From Agrobacterium larrymoorei (GTDB lineage: Bacteria; Pseudomonadota; Alphaproteobacteria; Rhizobiales; Rhizobiaceae), in the NCBI RefSeq assembly GCF_013322225.1, contig NZ_JAAMFB010000026.1, forward strand, positions 1 through 64,000: a DNA stretch of 64,000 nucleotides, given 5' to 3'. This document shows, piece by piece, positions 25,485 through 32,379 of this stretch. The stretch's first letter is position 1. Each line of letters opens with the position of its first letter. The notes under the pieces are model-generated. The model worked only from the letters and a program-made list of their open reading frames with translations, searched no databases and was not told the origin of the DNA. The position numbers and the translations under genes were made by a program.

Positions 25485-25865
25485 TTGGGGCTGGCAGCTT
25501 ACATGAGCCCAGAGGGCGCACCTGGACACGATGTAATCGTCGTCGTGGATGGCATACCGAAATCGATCGAGGTGAAGACGCGGCAGTTTCTGAAGCGGCC
25601 GACCGAAATTACGCGTTGGCCTGTCGAGTGGGATAAGAAAGGCGATGCGGATTTCTTCGTCTTTATCGAACTCGATCTGAGAACGATGGCCCCGACGTTC
25701 TATGTCCTGACCAACGAGCAAGCCCGTGCGACTTTCAGGGACTACAACGGGGGCGGAAATTGCTATCCGCCGGAGGTTCGTCGAACGATCAAGCCGAACG
25801 ATTTCACTACACTCATGTCCGCCGGACACGGAGATGTTGGTCAAGTTATCTCGGCGAATCTGTGA
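25485..25865 (+). CDS. PD-(D/E)xK nuclease-like protein, start unclear
   Basis: The frame is open from 25416 with no ATG. Protein-like sequence begins upstream of the TTG at 25485 (GELLTVAKLNTLGLAAYMSP), so the true start is a rare codon or the 5' end has decayed. The core GAPGHDVIVVVDG and IPKSIEVKTR gives an Asp and an ExK, the fold seen in small Holliday-junction or restriction-like nucleases. About 126-145 residues. It lies beside a DNA ligase, which is suggestive for DNA repair, but the function is unproven. Confidence 0.55.
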   Translation: MGLAAYMSPEGAPGHDVIVVVDGIPKSIEVKTRQFLKRPTEITRWPVEWDKKGDADFFVFIELDLRTMAPTFYVLTNEQARATFRDYNGGGNCYPPEVRRTIKPNDFTTLMSAGHGDVGQVISANL

Positions 25866-25930
25866 TATCGGCCTCTGTATCACTAGCTCGTCTGGCGAGT
25901 AAGCCGCGCCGCGGAGGGCGCGGCTTTGCC

Positions 25931-26128
25931 TTATTGAGGCTTGTTGGCGTTTCCGGCCTTGCCATCGAGCTCGACCTGATAGGTGAACTCAACCTTGGCG
26001 AGGGGCGGAAGCATGATGGCGATGGAGAACTTAAGTTGGCCTTTATGGGCCAACTTCGCGATTTGCCGGTTGATGAACTGGCGAAGGCGACGGCCGGTTT
26101 TCTGGCAGAAGGTTACGAGCGTTTTCAT
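25931..26128 (-). CDS. Small unknown protein, 65 residues, with inverted decayed twin
   Basis: Start at 26128 after AAGGAGG. Reads MKTLVTFCQKTGRRLRQF, then INRQIAKLAHKGQLKFS, then PPLAKVEFTYQVELDG, ending NANKPQ. Basic N-terminal half, no recognised family. The same leader style (ACCACCAAGGAGG) is seen before the DUF736 gene. A degenerate copy in the opposite direction lies at 26315-26471, so gene and leader form one large imperfect palindrome. Confidence 0.7.
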   Translation of the reverse strand: MKTLVTFCQKTGRRLRQFINRQIAKLAHKGQLKFSIAIMLPPLAKVEFTYQVELDGKAGNANKPQ

Positions 26129-26314
26129 GAGGTGATCCTCCTTGGTGGTTGTGCGTAATCGCGAAGCTCGAATACGGGTGGAACCGCCGAGTGCATCGCG
26201 CAGCGATCGCAACGCAGCGAAGCGGAGAGGAGAACCCCTCGGGGTTGCACGCAAAGGCGGGGCCTGCCGTATCGTGCGCAGCATTAGATTACGTACAGCC
26301 ACCAAGGAGAGACC
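26129..26314. repeat. Fold-back leader between the 65-residue gene and its inverted copy
   Basis: Arm CCTTGGTGGTTGTGCGTAAT (about 26140-26159) recurs inverted at about 26289-26308 as the complement of ATTACGTACAGCCACCAAGG, 17 of 20 bases the same, and the match continues inward past GATACGG. The core (26209-26249) has CGGAGAGGAGAACC and the hairpin AACCCCTCGGGGTT, resembling the core of the ardC leader. Confidence 0.7.
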
Positions 26315-26471
26315 GGTAAACGCGGCCTTCGTAGCCCCGGCCGTCGCCTTTGCCTTCAACCGGCAAATCGCGATCCGACCGCAAGGGCGGATTTCCATCG
26401 CCGTCATGCTGCAGCGGTGGAGGGCACATATCAGGACGTCTCCGGCCGGAAACGCCAACAAGCCTCAATGA
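26315..26471 (+). pseudogene. Inverted, decayed copy of the 65-residue gene
   Basis: Aligned with the gene at 25931-26128: GGTAAACGCG replaces ATGAAAACGC at the start; CCGGCCGTCGCCTT, AACCGGCAAATCGCGA and GGCCGGAAACGCCAACAAGC are shared; the middle has lost about 40 bases. Translation in the right frame still ends NANKPQ. The ATG is lost. Confidence 0.75.
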
Positions 26472-26501
26472 GCCGACCCGCTTGCGGGGCGTCCATCGTG
26501 C

Positions 26502-26580
26502 GGGGGAAGGGGAGTTTGAGGGGAGGGGCCGAAGGGGGCTCCCCTCATTGCACCCGCTGGCCGCTCAACGCGGTCAGCGA
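26502..26580. repeat. G-rich double stem-loop, copy B
   Basis: GGGGGAAGGGGAGTT leads into TGAGGGGAG (26517-26525) pairing with CTCCCCTCA (26539-26547), then GCTGGCCGC (26556-26564) pairing with GCGGTCAGC (26570-26578). Same plan as copy C at 31060-31135. It lies 30 bases after the rcgR-like stop, so it may be in the 3' end of that transcript. Confidence 0.55.
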
Positions 26581-26611
26581 GCGCGCGCTTGAGGCATGAC
26601 GGTGGAACCGA

Positions 26612-27613
26612 TCAGCGCGACAGGAACCTGCTCAAGCTCAGGCCAGCCAGCAGGATGTAAGGCGGAATACCGAGTGAATAATGCCCGCAATTCAGTTCCA
26701 GGATGTGGGGCGAAGCGCCGACACTTTCGAGCCTCTGCATAAATCGGGCCGATAGATTGGGCAAAACGACGGTGTCACGTTTCGCAAGGACAACGTGAAG
26801 CCTCAAGTCCGGTCGCGCTAGGTTTTGCGCGTAGTTCTCCAGATTGAGCGGTCCCCACGCTCTTCTGAGATCGTTCAGCTCGATATGGGGCGCAAGGCTC
26901 TCGTGAATGGATCGTGTCGCGCGTCCTGTCCAAACCATATCGGCAAGGCTACCGGCTGTCAGAAACAGCGAGGCTTTCGACACGGCGGGCTCGTGCGCCG
27001 CGATCAATCCTGCGACCCAAGAGCCCAGGCTCATGCCGAGAACCGAAATCTCGCGATAGCCTTCGCTTTTCAGCCAGCCAATGACTTTCCGGCCATCGCA
27101 AACCGCTTGCCTCATGGACTGGAGCGTTCGCCCGAGATTGGCACTGAGGATGTAGTCGGCATACAGCGAGCCGGGACGGCTGCGCTCGAAATGATAGGGC
27201 ATCGCGATCTCGATCACGGTGATGCCGCGCTTTGAAAAAAACGTCGCAATCTGGGCTTTGCGGGCGTCGGCATTCCAGTGGTGGAAAATCACCAATGCCT
27301 TTTTGCTGGACGCGCTTTCCGTGATTTTTGCCCAAACGGTATTGTTCTCGTCGACATCGGTCGCGATGTCGGACGGGAACTTGAGCCATCCGTCTTTTCG
27401 GTCAAAGCCGTCAGCGCTCCGGGGCGGTCGCTTGAAGAAACCCGGATCGGAAGCGGCCTTGTCGGCAAGCAAACAGAATTCTTCCAGAGACGCGGTATTC
27501 TGCGCGCCGGGAAAGGCGCGATCGGCGTCGATCAGGAAAGGCGTTGTCTTCTTGGCCTCGTCACCGCGCTGCGCGCGCCGCTCGTCCCAACCATCAAGCC
27601 AGCTATGAAACAC
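26612..27613 (-). CDS. Alpha/beta hydrolase, RcgR-like putative lactone hydrolase
   Basis: A 333-residue protein starting at GTG 27613. The hydrolase fold is shown by ALVIFHHWNADARK, the nucleophile elbow LGMSLGSWVAG and a late LNCGHYSLG with the catalytic His. From memory, this gene and the membrane-protein gene upstream match the RcgR (putative quorum lactone hydrolase) and RcgA (putative transporter) pair, named for regulation of conjugation in rhizobial plasmids. Its start overlaps the rcgA-like stop by 11 bases, so translation is coupled. Substrate unknown. Confidence 0.7.
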   Translation of the reverse strand: MFHSWLDGWDERRAQRGDEAKKTTPFLIDADRAFPGAQNTASLEEFCLLADKAASDPGFFKRPPRSADGFDRKDGWLKFPSDIATDVDENNTVWAKITESASSKKALVIFHHWNADARKAQIATFFSKRGITVIEIAMPYHFERSRPGSLYADYILSANLGRTLQSMRQAVCDGRKVIGWLKSEGYREISVLGMSLGSWVAGLIAAHEPAVSKASLFLTAGSLADMVWTGRATRSIHESLAPHIELNDLRRAWGPLNLENYAQNLARPDLRLHVVLAKRDTVVLPNLSARFMQRLESVGASPHILELNCGHYSLGIPPYILLAGLSLSRFLSR

Positions 27614-29192
27614 GTTGATCGCTTTCTATCTCGTCTGCGCGCCATCGCCCGAACTCCGGATCGAAGAGGGCGTATGTCGCAAGCATAGTTGCAACACCCA
27701 GGAGGATCGAGAAGCCGTCAAAGGCATCGATCAGCATGTAGGTTGCAAAGAGCAACGCGACGACCGCCGACATCCGCCATAGCGGCATGTGGAAGCGTCT
27801 TGCAAACCGAACGGACCCGAACAGGAAGCCTACACAGGACGAGATCGCCACCAACAGACTGCTGAAATGCGTTGGCATTCTGTAGTGGAAGCCATTTCGG
27901 CCATTGGCATAGCCGTCAATGACAACGGAACTATCGTTCACGAGCCACGTCACGATGTCCTTGCCGTTCGAGGCCAGGTAGGCGCTTTGCAACTTCATGC
28001 AGATGGCGACCAGAATACCCACCGTTGTGCACCGAAATATTCCCTCCATCACTCTTAGAGCAATCGCCCCGGCTTCCCGCTGAAACTCATCCGGCCGCAG
28101 CTGTGTGGTACTTTCAATCGTCCAGAGGTCATGAAGGATCGTATGGAGCAGGATCAGCCCTGCGAACAGAAGATAGAAGCAGAGGCACATGTAGAGATAC
28201 GCAAGGCTTGTGAAGACGATCGACATTGGCACCGAGACCACCTCGGGCCGAATGAGCGCCAGCGTGCCCCAACTTATCGCGTAGTCGCCTTTTCCCTTGA
28301 GCAGCGGCATCAGATCCACCGCAATCCACTGGAAGATACCCGCGAAGGGAATGCAGATGACGAAAACGGCCCAATAGGAGTAGGAATAGGCCTTCAGGTG
28401 ACGTTCCCAATCGCGGCGGCTTTGGATCCTGTCACCATGGCCTGCCAGCACCATCCGGCCATTATTTTTCCAGTAAACCAGAAGCTCCGTTACCAGCACG
28501 AAAAACAGGGGCAGGAGGACCATGAAAAGGAAGGTCCAGTTGGGTGCCCAAAGGAACCCGACCTGCTTAACAATGCCATCGGCCCGGGTGTAGATCGCGC
28601 TGTGTATGCCCAGGATATAGGCTAAGAACCCGAGAGCCGACGCGCCGGCGAAGACCGAAGCGGGCAGATTCAGGGGCGAGCCGCGCGTGAAGACCGCTTC
28701 CGACATTCGGCCGAGACTGAAGCGCGGCTTTTCGGTCTGCGCATCGCCTTGCGCCGCATAGACTATTTCCACGGCCTCGATCTCGGCTAGAGGAACATCA
28801 GGAATGCGATTGAGACGGCTGTCTGCTTTTTTGGAACTCCGCCTCTTGGCGACCAATCGGGATTGAGCCGCGCTGAGCTCCATCTGCCATTCGCTCGTCG
28901 CTTGCTTATCAGCGCATCCAAAAACCCTCGCAAGCCAGCGAATGTTGGCCGCGCTCACACCCTTGTCGTTCTCCTGAAACCAGAGTTGTACCGTTCGCAA
29001 ATCGACGCCGACATGATTGGAATCTATCTGCGAAATCGCTTCGGCCAGAAGCTCCGGCGTCCACGGACCCGATGGAAAGCCGTCGCTGTCCAGGGGGCGT
29101 CCAGCCCCCGCAGCGGCAAGGTCCTTGAACAGTTCCTTGAAATCCCGCCCATCCTTAGGGGGCGCGATGAAAAACTTTCCGTTCTTCTCCAA
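27603..29192 (-). CDS. Membrane protein with N-terminal helix-turn-helix-like part, RcgA-like
   Basis: A 529-residue protein; likely start TTG at 29192 with no strong ribosome site. Residues about 40-95 (ELLAEAISQIDSNHVGVDLR, TVQLWFQENDKGVSAAN) look like a cytoplasmic helix-turn-helix or plasmid regulator domain. From about 175 on there are seven to nine hydrophobic segments. It pairs with the alpha/beta hydrolase downstream, with which it overlaps. By family memory it is RcgA (putative transporter) involved in control of conjugation. What it moves is unknown. Confidence 0.65.
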   Translation of the reverse strand: MEKNGKFFIAPPKDGRDFKELFKDLAAAGAGRPLDSDGFPSGPWTPELLAEAISQIDSNHVGVDLRTVQLWFQENDKGVSAANIRWLARVFGCADKQATSEWQMELSAAQSRLVAKRRSSKKADSRLNRIPDVPLAEIEAVEIVYAAQGDAQTEKPRFSLGRMSEAVFTRGSPLNLPASVFAGASALGFLAYILGIHSAIYTRADGIVKQVGFLWAPNWTFLFMVLLPLFFVLVTELLVYWKNNGRMVLAGHGDRIQSRRDWERHLKAYSYSYWAVFVICIPFAGIFQWIAVDLMPLLKGKGDYAISWGTLALIRPEVVSVPMSIVFTSLAYLYMCLCFYLLFAGLILLHTILHDLWTIESTTQLRPDEFQREAGAIALRVMEGIFRCTTVGILVAICMKLQSAYLASNGKDIVTWLVNDSSVVIDGYANGRNGFHYRMPTHFSSLLVAISSCVGFLFGSVRFARRFHMPLWRMSAVVALLFATYMLIDAFDGFSILLGVATMLATYALFDPEFGRWRADEIESDQRVS

Positions 29193-29306
29193 AGGCTTAC
29201 CGGCGTTGATTTCGTTTCGTTTCGTGGAACTTCGTAGTGTATCGTGCCTTCATCCGCAAGCAGTGGTCTACGCTAGCACGCTCATAGATCAGTGAGTTGT
29301 TCAGCC

Positions 29307-29636
29307 ATGATAGATTTGTCGTCATCCGATCCACGCTTATCCCGTCATCGCACGCACAAGGCGCTCGTGTGCAAGGACACCCTTGAGACTTGCCTTGAGG
29401 AGTTGATTGATCAGCACATCGTCGCGCTCCATGCGATGGCAGAGGCCGCTCAATTTGACGCCGCTCTGGTGAGGCAAGAAGCGGAAGCCCGACAAGCGAT
29501 CCTCCATTACAGGACGCAGGGTGAGAGCGAGGTGAATGAGAAGCTGACCTATATCGCAGCTTATATTCTTAAAACCGGCAATGTTCTGACGCCCCAGGAA
29601 ATGGATCTGCTCCTCGGATCTCCGCGCCGGATGTAA
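29307..29636 (+). CDS. Small unknown protein, 109 residues
   Basis: Start ATG 29307. Reads LSSSDPRLSRHRTHKALVCK, then LEELIDQHIVALHAMAEA, then QEMDLLLGSPRRM. Helical, soluble, no known domain. It is divergent from the rcgA-like gene, with 114 bases between, and convergent with the 99-residue gene at 29661. Probably real by composition. Confidence 0.55.
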   Translation: MIDLSSSDPRLSRHRTHKALVCKDTLETCLEELIDQHIVALHAMAEAAQFDAALVRQEAEARQAILHYRTQGESEVNEKLTYIAAYILKTGNVLTPQEMDLLLGSPRRM

Positions 29637-29660
29637 GCGATCCGGCCGTCATGCCTGACC

Positions 29661-29960
29661 TCACTCGATCACGTCCAACACTTCGTGATCGATGACAGCA
29701 GCCTCAAAACCCGAATTAAAAAGAAGCAGCAAATTTTCTCTATTCATGAGTGCGAGGACAAGCTTCTCGATCTGTACAGGCGTCCACTCAGTTTCGCCCT
29801 GACGCACAATATCTTCTCGTAGCTTCAGGGCGTCCTCCTTCGCAGCTTCGTATGTGTCGAAGATATCAAAGCCGGCATCGTCATCTTTCCAGCGTCGATC
29901 GCCTTCGGCCCATCGGCATGGAGAATATGTGTAGAAAATCTGTGATACATCTTCGGACAT
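29661..29960 (-). CDS. Unknown protein, 99 residues
   Basis: Reads SQIFYTYSPCRWAEGDRRW, then FDIFDTYEAAKEDALKL, then LLLLFNSGFEAAVIDHE. Acidic, soluble, no family recognised. It lies 27 bases after the VapC stop on the same strand and could be read as a third gene of the vapBC transcript. Confidence 0.55.
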   Translation of the reverse strand: MSEDVSQIFYTYSPCRWAEGDRRWKDDDAGFDIFDTYEAAKEDALKLREDIVRQGETEWTPVQIEKLVLALMNRENLLLLFNSGFEAAVIDHEVLDVIE

Positions 29961-29987
29961 GACTTCCTCGCGCGTTGCTGTTGACGG

Positions 29988-30422
29988 TCACCAGCCGAGA
30001 TCGGTTTCCGCAAAATCGTTGCCCTTGTAAGCGATCTTCGTGCGGTAGGCTCTGGCGCAAGCATAGGTGAAGCAATCGCCCATATTCAGTTTCGCGGGGT
30101 GATTGACGATCTTGCCAAACTGCTGTGCAGCGTCGAGCGCTTTCGTCCCGACATCACCAGAGATCATGGACTCCTTGGCCTCAAGGTCCGCAAAGAATTG
30201 ATCGACCATCCTTCGCGCGGTAGCGAGCATATCAGGGGTCGCAGGCCGGTCCCGGCCTTTCGCCTCGGCCATGCGCCGCGTCAGCGAAAGCGAGGCTTCC
30301 ATTCGAACCACCGCCGACACGTAAAAGGGGCCGTCATGCTGTTCAAGCCGCTGCATTAGCTCGCCGGCGTCGTCTTCGCCGGCAAGGATAGCGACGGCCA
30401 CGGAAGCGTCAACGAACAGCAT
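29988..30422 (-). CDS. vapC: VapC toxin (PIN-domain RNase)
   Basis: A 144-residue PIN protein from the ATG at 30422, which overlaps the vapB stop as TGATG. MLFVDASVAVAILAGE gives the first acid (Asp5). VRMEAS holds the second, and KLNMGDCFTYACARAY gives the third acid near 116. YKGNDFAETDLGW is the usual C-terminal end with the fourth. VapC toxins cut tRNA or rRNA until bound by VapB. A functional active site appears intact. Confidence 0.9.
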   Translation of the reverse strand: MLFVDASVAVAILAGEDDAGELMQRLEQHDGPFYVSAVVRMEASLSLTRRMAEAKGRDRPATPDMLATARRMVDQFFADLEAKESMISGDVGTKALDAAQQFGKIVNHPAKLNMGDCFTYACARAYRTKIAYKGNDFAETDLGW

Positions 30423-30661
30423 CAGTCTTCGCCCCACATTTCATCAGTTTCGCGTTTGTGATCCCCCGGCGCAAATGGACCGGCGTCCCGCGCCATCGCG
30501 AGGGACTTAGCCAGGCGCTCGCGCATGGGCAAGCTGCCCTTGCGGCTGGCGATCTCGCGCCTAAGCGCTGTCTTAACGGCATCAACCTTGGATGTCTTAG
30601 TCAAGCGGATCAGCTCTTCGGTGAGGGTATCGACTTCCGGATCCTTGATGTACAGCGGCAT
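30422..30661 (-). CDS. vapB: VapB antitoxin (transcription factor type)
   Basis: A 79-residue protein. YIKDPEVDTLTEELIRLT and TSKVDAVKTALRREIA form a ribbon-helix-helix like that of VapB/PSK antitoxins; the C-terminal tail GPFAPGDHKRETDEMWGED wraps VapC. It overlaps vapC by one base. Operators lie within 30 bases upstream. Confidence 0.9.
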   Translation of the reverse strand: MPLYIKDPEVDTLTEELIRLTKTSKVDAVKTALRREIASRKGSLPMRERLAKSLAMARDAGPFAPGDHKRETDEMWGED

Positions 30662-30666
30662 GATAC

Positions 30667-30696
30667 ATATCCTTTCGAGGATATTATGATATCCTC
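30667..30696 (-). promoter_or_regulatory. Two overlapping operators of vapBC
   Basis: GAGGATAT (30677-30684) and ATATCCTC (30689-30696) are perfect inverted arms around TATG. ATATCC (30667-30672) and GGATAT (30679-30684) form a second dyad sharing the middle half-site. Three half-sites allow cooperative, ratio-dependent VapBC binding. The rest of 30697-31059 shows no gene. Confidence 0.65.
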
Positions 30697-31059
30697 AATT
30701 GCATATGCTCGCAACTGTTCCAAGATCTTTCCGGGGAAATCCTCGCGTTGCCCATTACGTAACCTTGCAGCATCTCAGCGGCGCAACTTTAAGAAAGTCT
30801 TGAACTACATCGTAATTAAGCACTGACTTCCGCACAAGCGGGGTCGTGCGAGCAACTGAAGGTCCATGACATGATGTCACTCCCGGCTATCATCGGAATT
30901 TCGGCAGGTGCGGCGGGCGTTGTTGCGTTCAGCCGCAAGAAGCAGCCGCAAAGCCTACTTAGAAAGATCGCTTCTTTTTCTCGCTTTCATCAGCACGGTC
31001 GTCGTCATGCTTGCAGTCAATTTTGCTCTCTTCTACGCGGCCAGACCCGAAAAGACCGG

Positions 31060-31135
31060 GTGGGAGGGGAGCCCGAGGGGAGGGGCAAGGGCTCCCCTCG
31101 TTCGGACCTGGGCCGCTCGATGCGGCACGGGTCCG
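31060..31135. repeat. G-rich double stem-loop, copy C
   Basis: GGGTGGGAGGGGAGCC leads into CGAGGGGAG (31074-31082) pairing with CTCCCCTCG (31092-31100), then CGGACC/GGTCCG enclosing GCCGC/GCGGC at 31103-31135. Same plan as copy B. It lies about 70 bases after the stop of the 101-residue gene on the minus strand. A further GGGGCC/GGCCCC stem is at 31154-31179. Confidence 0.55.
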
Positions 31136-31203
31136 ACCTGCGAAAACGGGTATGGGGCCAGTCTGGGAAAACCGGCCCCAAAACATCAGCTTCGATTGCT
31201 CGG

Positions 31204-31509
31204 TTAGCGAACGATCCCAAGTCGCTCGCCGATGCTCGGCGGCGTCGGCGTCCCGCCTTCCTTCGTCAGGGCTATGATGACATCATGGGTCAGCCCGTGA
31301 ACTTCATAACCCTCTGAGCGGGCCGCATCGATGATCGATTCAAGGCTCGGATACTCTTCTAGAAAGCCGCCAAGCCATAGCGCGCAAGCGTCCGTCGCCT
31401 CGTTGGGGAACGCCTGCAGAAAGAACGTGCGCAACGGCGGGTCAAAACCGATTACCGCGTTTTCATCGGTCTGAAGGTCTGATTTTACGGTGATAGGGTA
31501 TCGGCTCAA
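31204..31509 (-). CDS. Unknown plasmid protein, 101 residues, TTG start
   Basis: Start at TTG 31509, placed eight bases after AGGAGG. The protein reads SRYPITVKSDLQTDENAV, then LWLGGFLEEYPSLESII, then LTHDVIIALTKEGGTP. No recognised domain; helical, acidic. It is the last of a run of five minus-strand genes (33851 to 31204), most of unknown function, closely spaced and probably one operon. Confidence 0.6.
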   Translation of the reverse strand: MSRYPITVKSDLQTDENAVIGFDPPLRTFFLQAFPNEATDACALWLGGFLEEYPSLESIIDAARSEGYEVHGLTHDVIIALTKEGGTPTPPSIGERLGIVR

Positions 31510-31556
31510 TGTTGGTCCTCCTGATGAAAGGGCCGCGCGATCGGCGCGGCCAAGGG

Positions 31557-31892
31557 TTATTTGAACAGCGGCATTGTCCGCTTGTTTTTCAACTCGGCGC
31601 GGTCGGCGTCGAAACGGTAGCCGTCCCAATCCTTCCACGGTTCCCAGCCTGTCGCGGTTGCGCGCCCGTACCAGACGCGCAGCCGCACCTTACCGCCTTG
31701 CAGTTCCCCGACGATCTCGACGGTATGGCTCCCACCAAGACCGGACGGGATATCGAACACCTCGACGCTGCGACGGGCCGCCTGATTGGGCGCGGGCTTT
31801 CCCTCGCATTCGTCGCAAAGGTCTTCCTCCCGTGCGCCTTTCTCGCTTTCCCAGAAGCCGCCACCACAGCGTTTGCAAACAGAGTGCGTCAT
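31557..31892 (-). CDS. Small zinc-ribbon-like protein, 111 residues
   Basis: The N-terminus has CKRCGGG (Cys6, Cys9) and later LCDECEG (Cys25, Cys28), a CxxC...CxxC zinc-ribbon-like knuckle. The rest (VEVFDIPSGLGGSHTVEIVG, LRVWYGRATATGWEPWKDW) is beta-rich. No family recognised. Fourth gene of the 33851-31204 run. It may bind nucleic acid or a protein partner. Confidence 0.6.
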   Translation of the reverse strand: MTHSVCKRCGGGFWESEKGAREEDLCDECEGKPAPNQAARRSVEVFDIPSGLGGSHTVEIVGELQGGKVRLRVWYGRATATGWEPWKDWDGYRFDADRAELKNKRTMPLFK

Positions 31893-31901
31893 GGTTGTCC
31901 C

Positions 31902-32351
31902 CTAGAACCGGAAGTGGGCATAAAGCCCCTGATTGGCTCGGTGACTGGCAAGCGCGTAGGCGCAGGCCTGAGCCAAGTAATCCGCGTACCGGCCTAGCGG
32001 CCAGTTTTCCGAACGGGCGACGATATCGGCGGTCAAGTCCTCGTCACTTGTGCCAACATGCATATTCCCGACGATCCAGCGGAGCTGAACAACCGGAATA
32101 CGTGGGTCATGTGGCACCGGCAGCACGGAAATCAGTCCGTTTCGAAGGCTTGCGCCTTCACCAGCTGCCTTTCCCTCCCTCTCGGTTAGGAAATAGGCTT
32201 TGACCAGATCGCGGCGCTGTGTGTCGGCGGCACACATGAACGCGTGCCCCTTGTCCCCGGTCGTATAGAGGCCCCAATCGGCTGCATGGCCGCCGAACAT
32301 CGGGTCGCCCTTGCCGCGAAATTCCATGACGGTAAAAATCTGCTCGGTCAT
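31902..32351 (-). CDS. Unknown plasmid protein, 149 residues
   Basis: Reads QIFTVMEFRGKGDPMFGG, then CAADTQRRDLVKAYFL, then NWPLGRYADYLAQACAYALA. No family recognised and no membrane segment. It lies nine bases before the zinc-ribbon-like gene and 28 after the 338-residue gene, so it belongs to the same operon. Confidence 0.6.
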   Translation of the reverse strand: MTEQIFTVMEFRGKGDPMFGGHAADWGLYTTGDKGHAFMCAADTQRRDLVKAYFLTEREGKAAGEGASLRNGLISVLPVPHDPRIPVVQLRWIVGNMHVGTSDEDLTADIVARSENWPLGRYADYLAQACAYALASHRANQGLYAHFRF

Positions 32352-32379
32352 GTCATCAATCCTCGATGTGTTAGGAGGA

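Noticed and set aside
19405-26600. CRISPR array among the repeated GC-rich elements
   Set aside because: The repeats are few, unevenly spaced, differ in sequence and have no spacers or cas genes.
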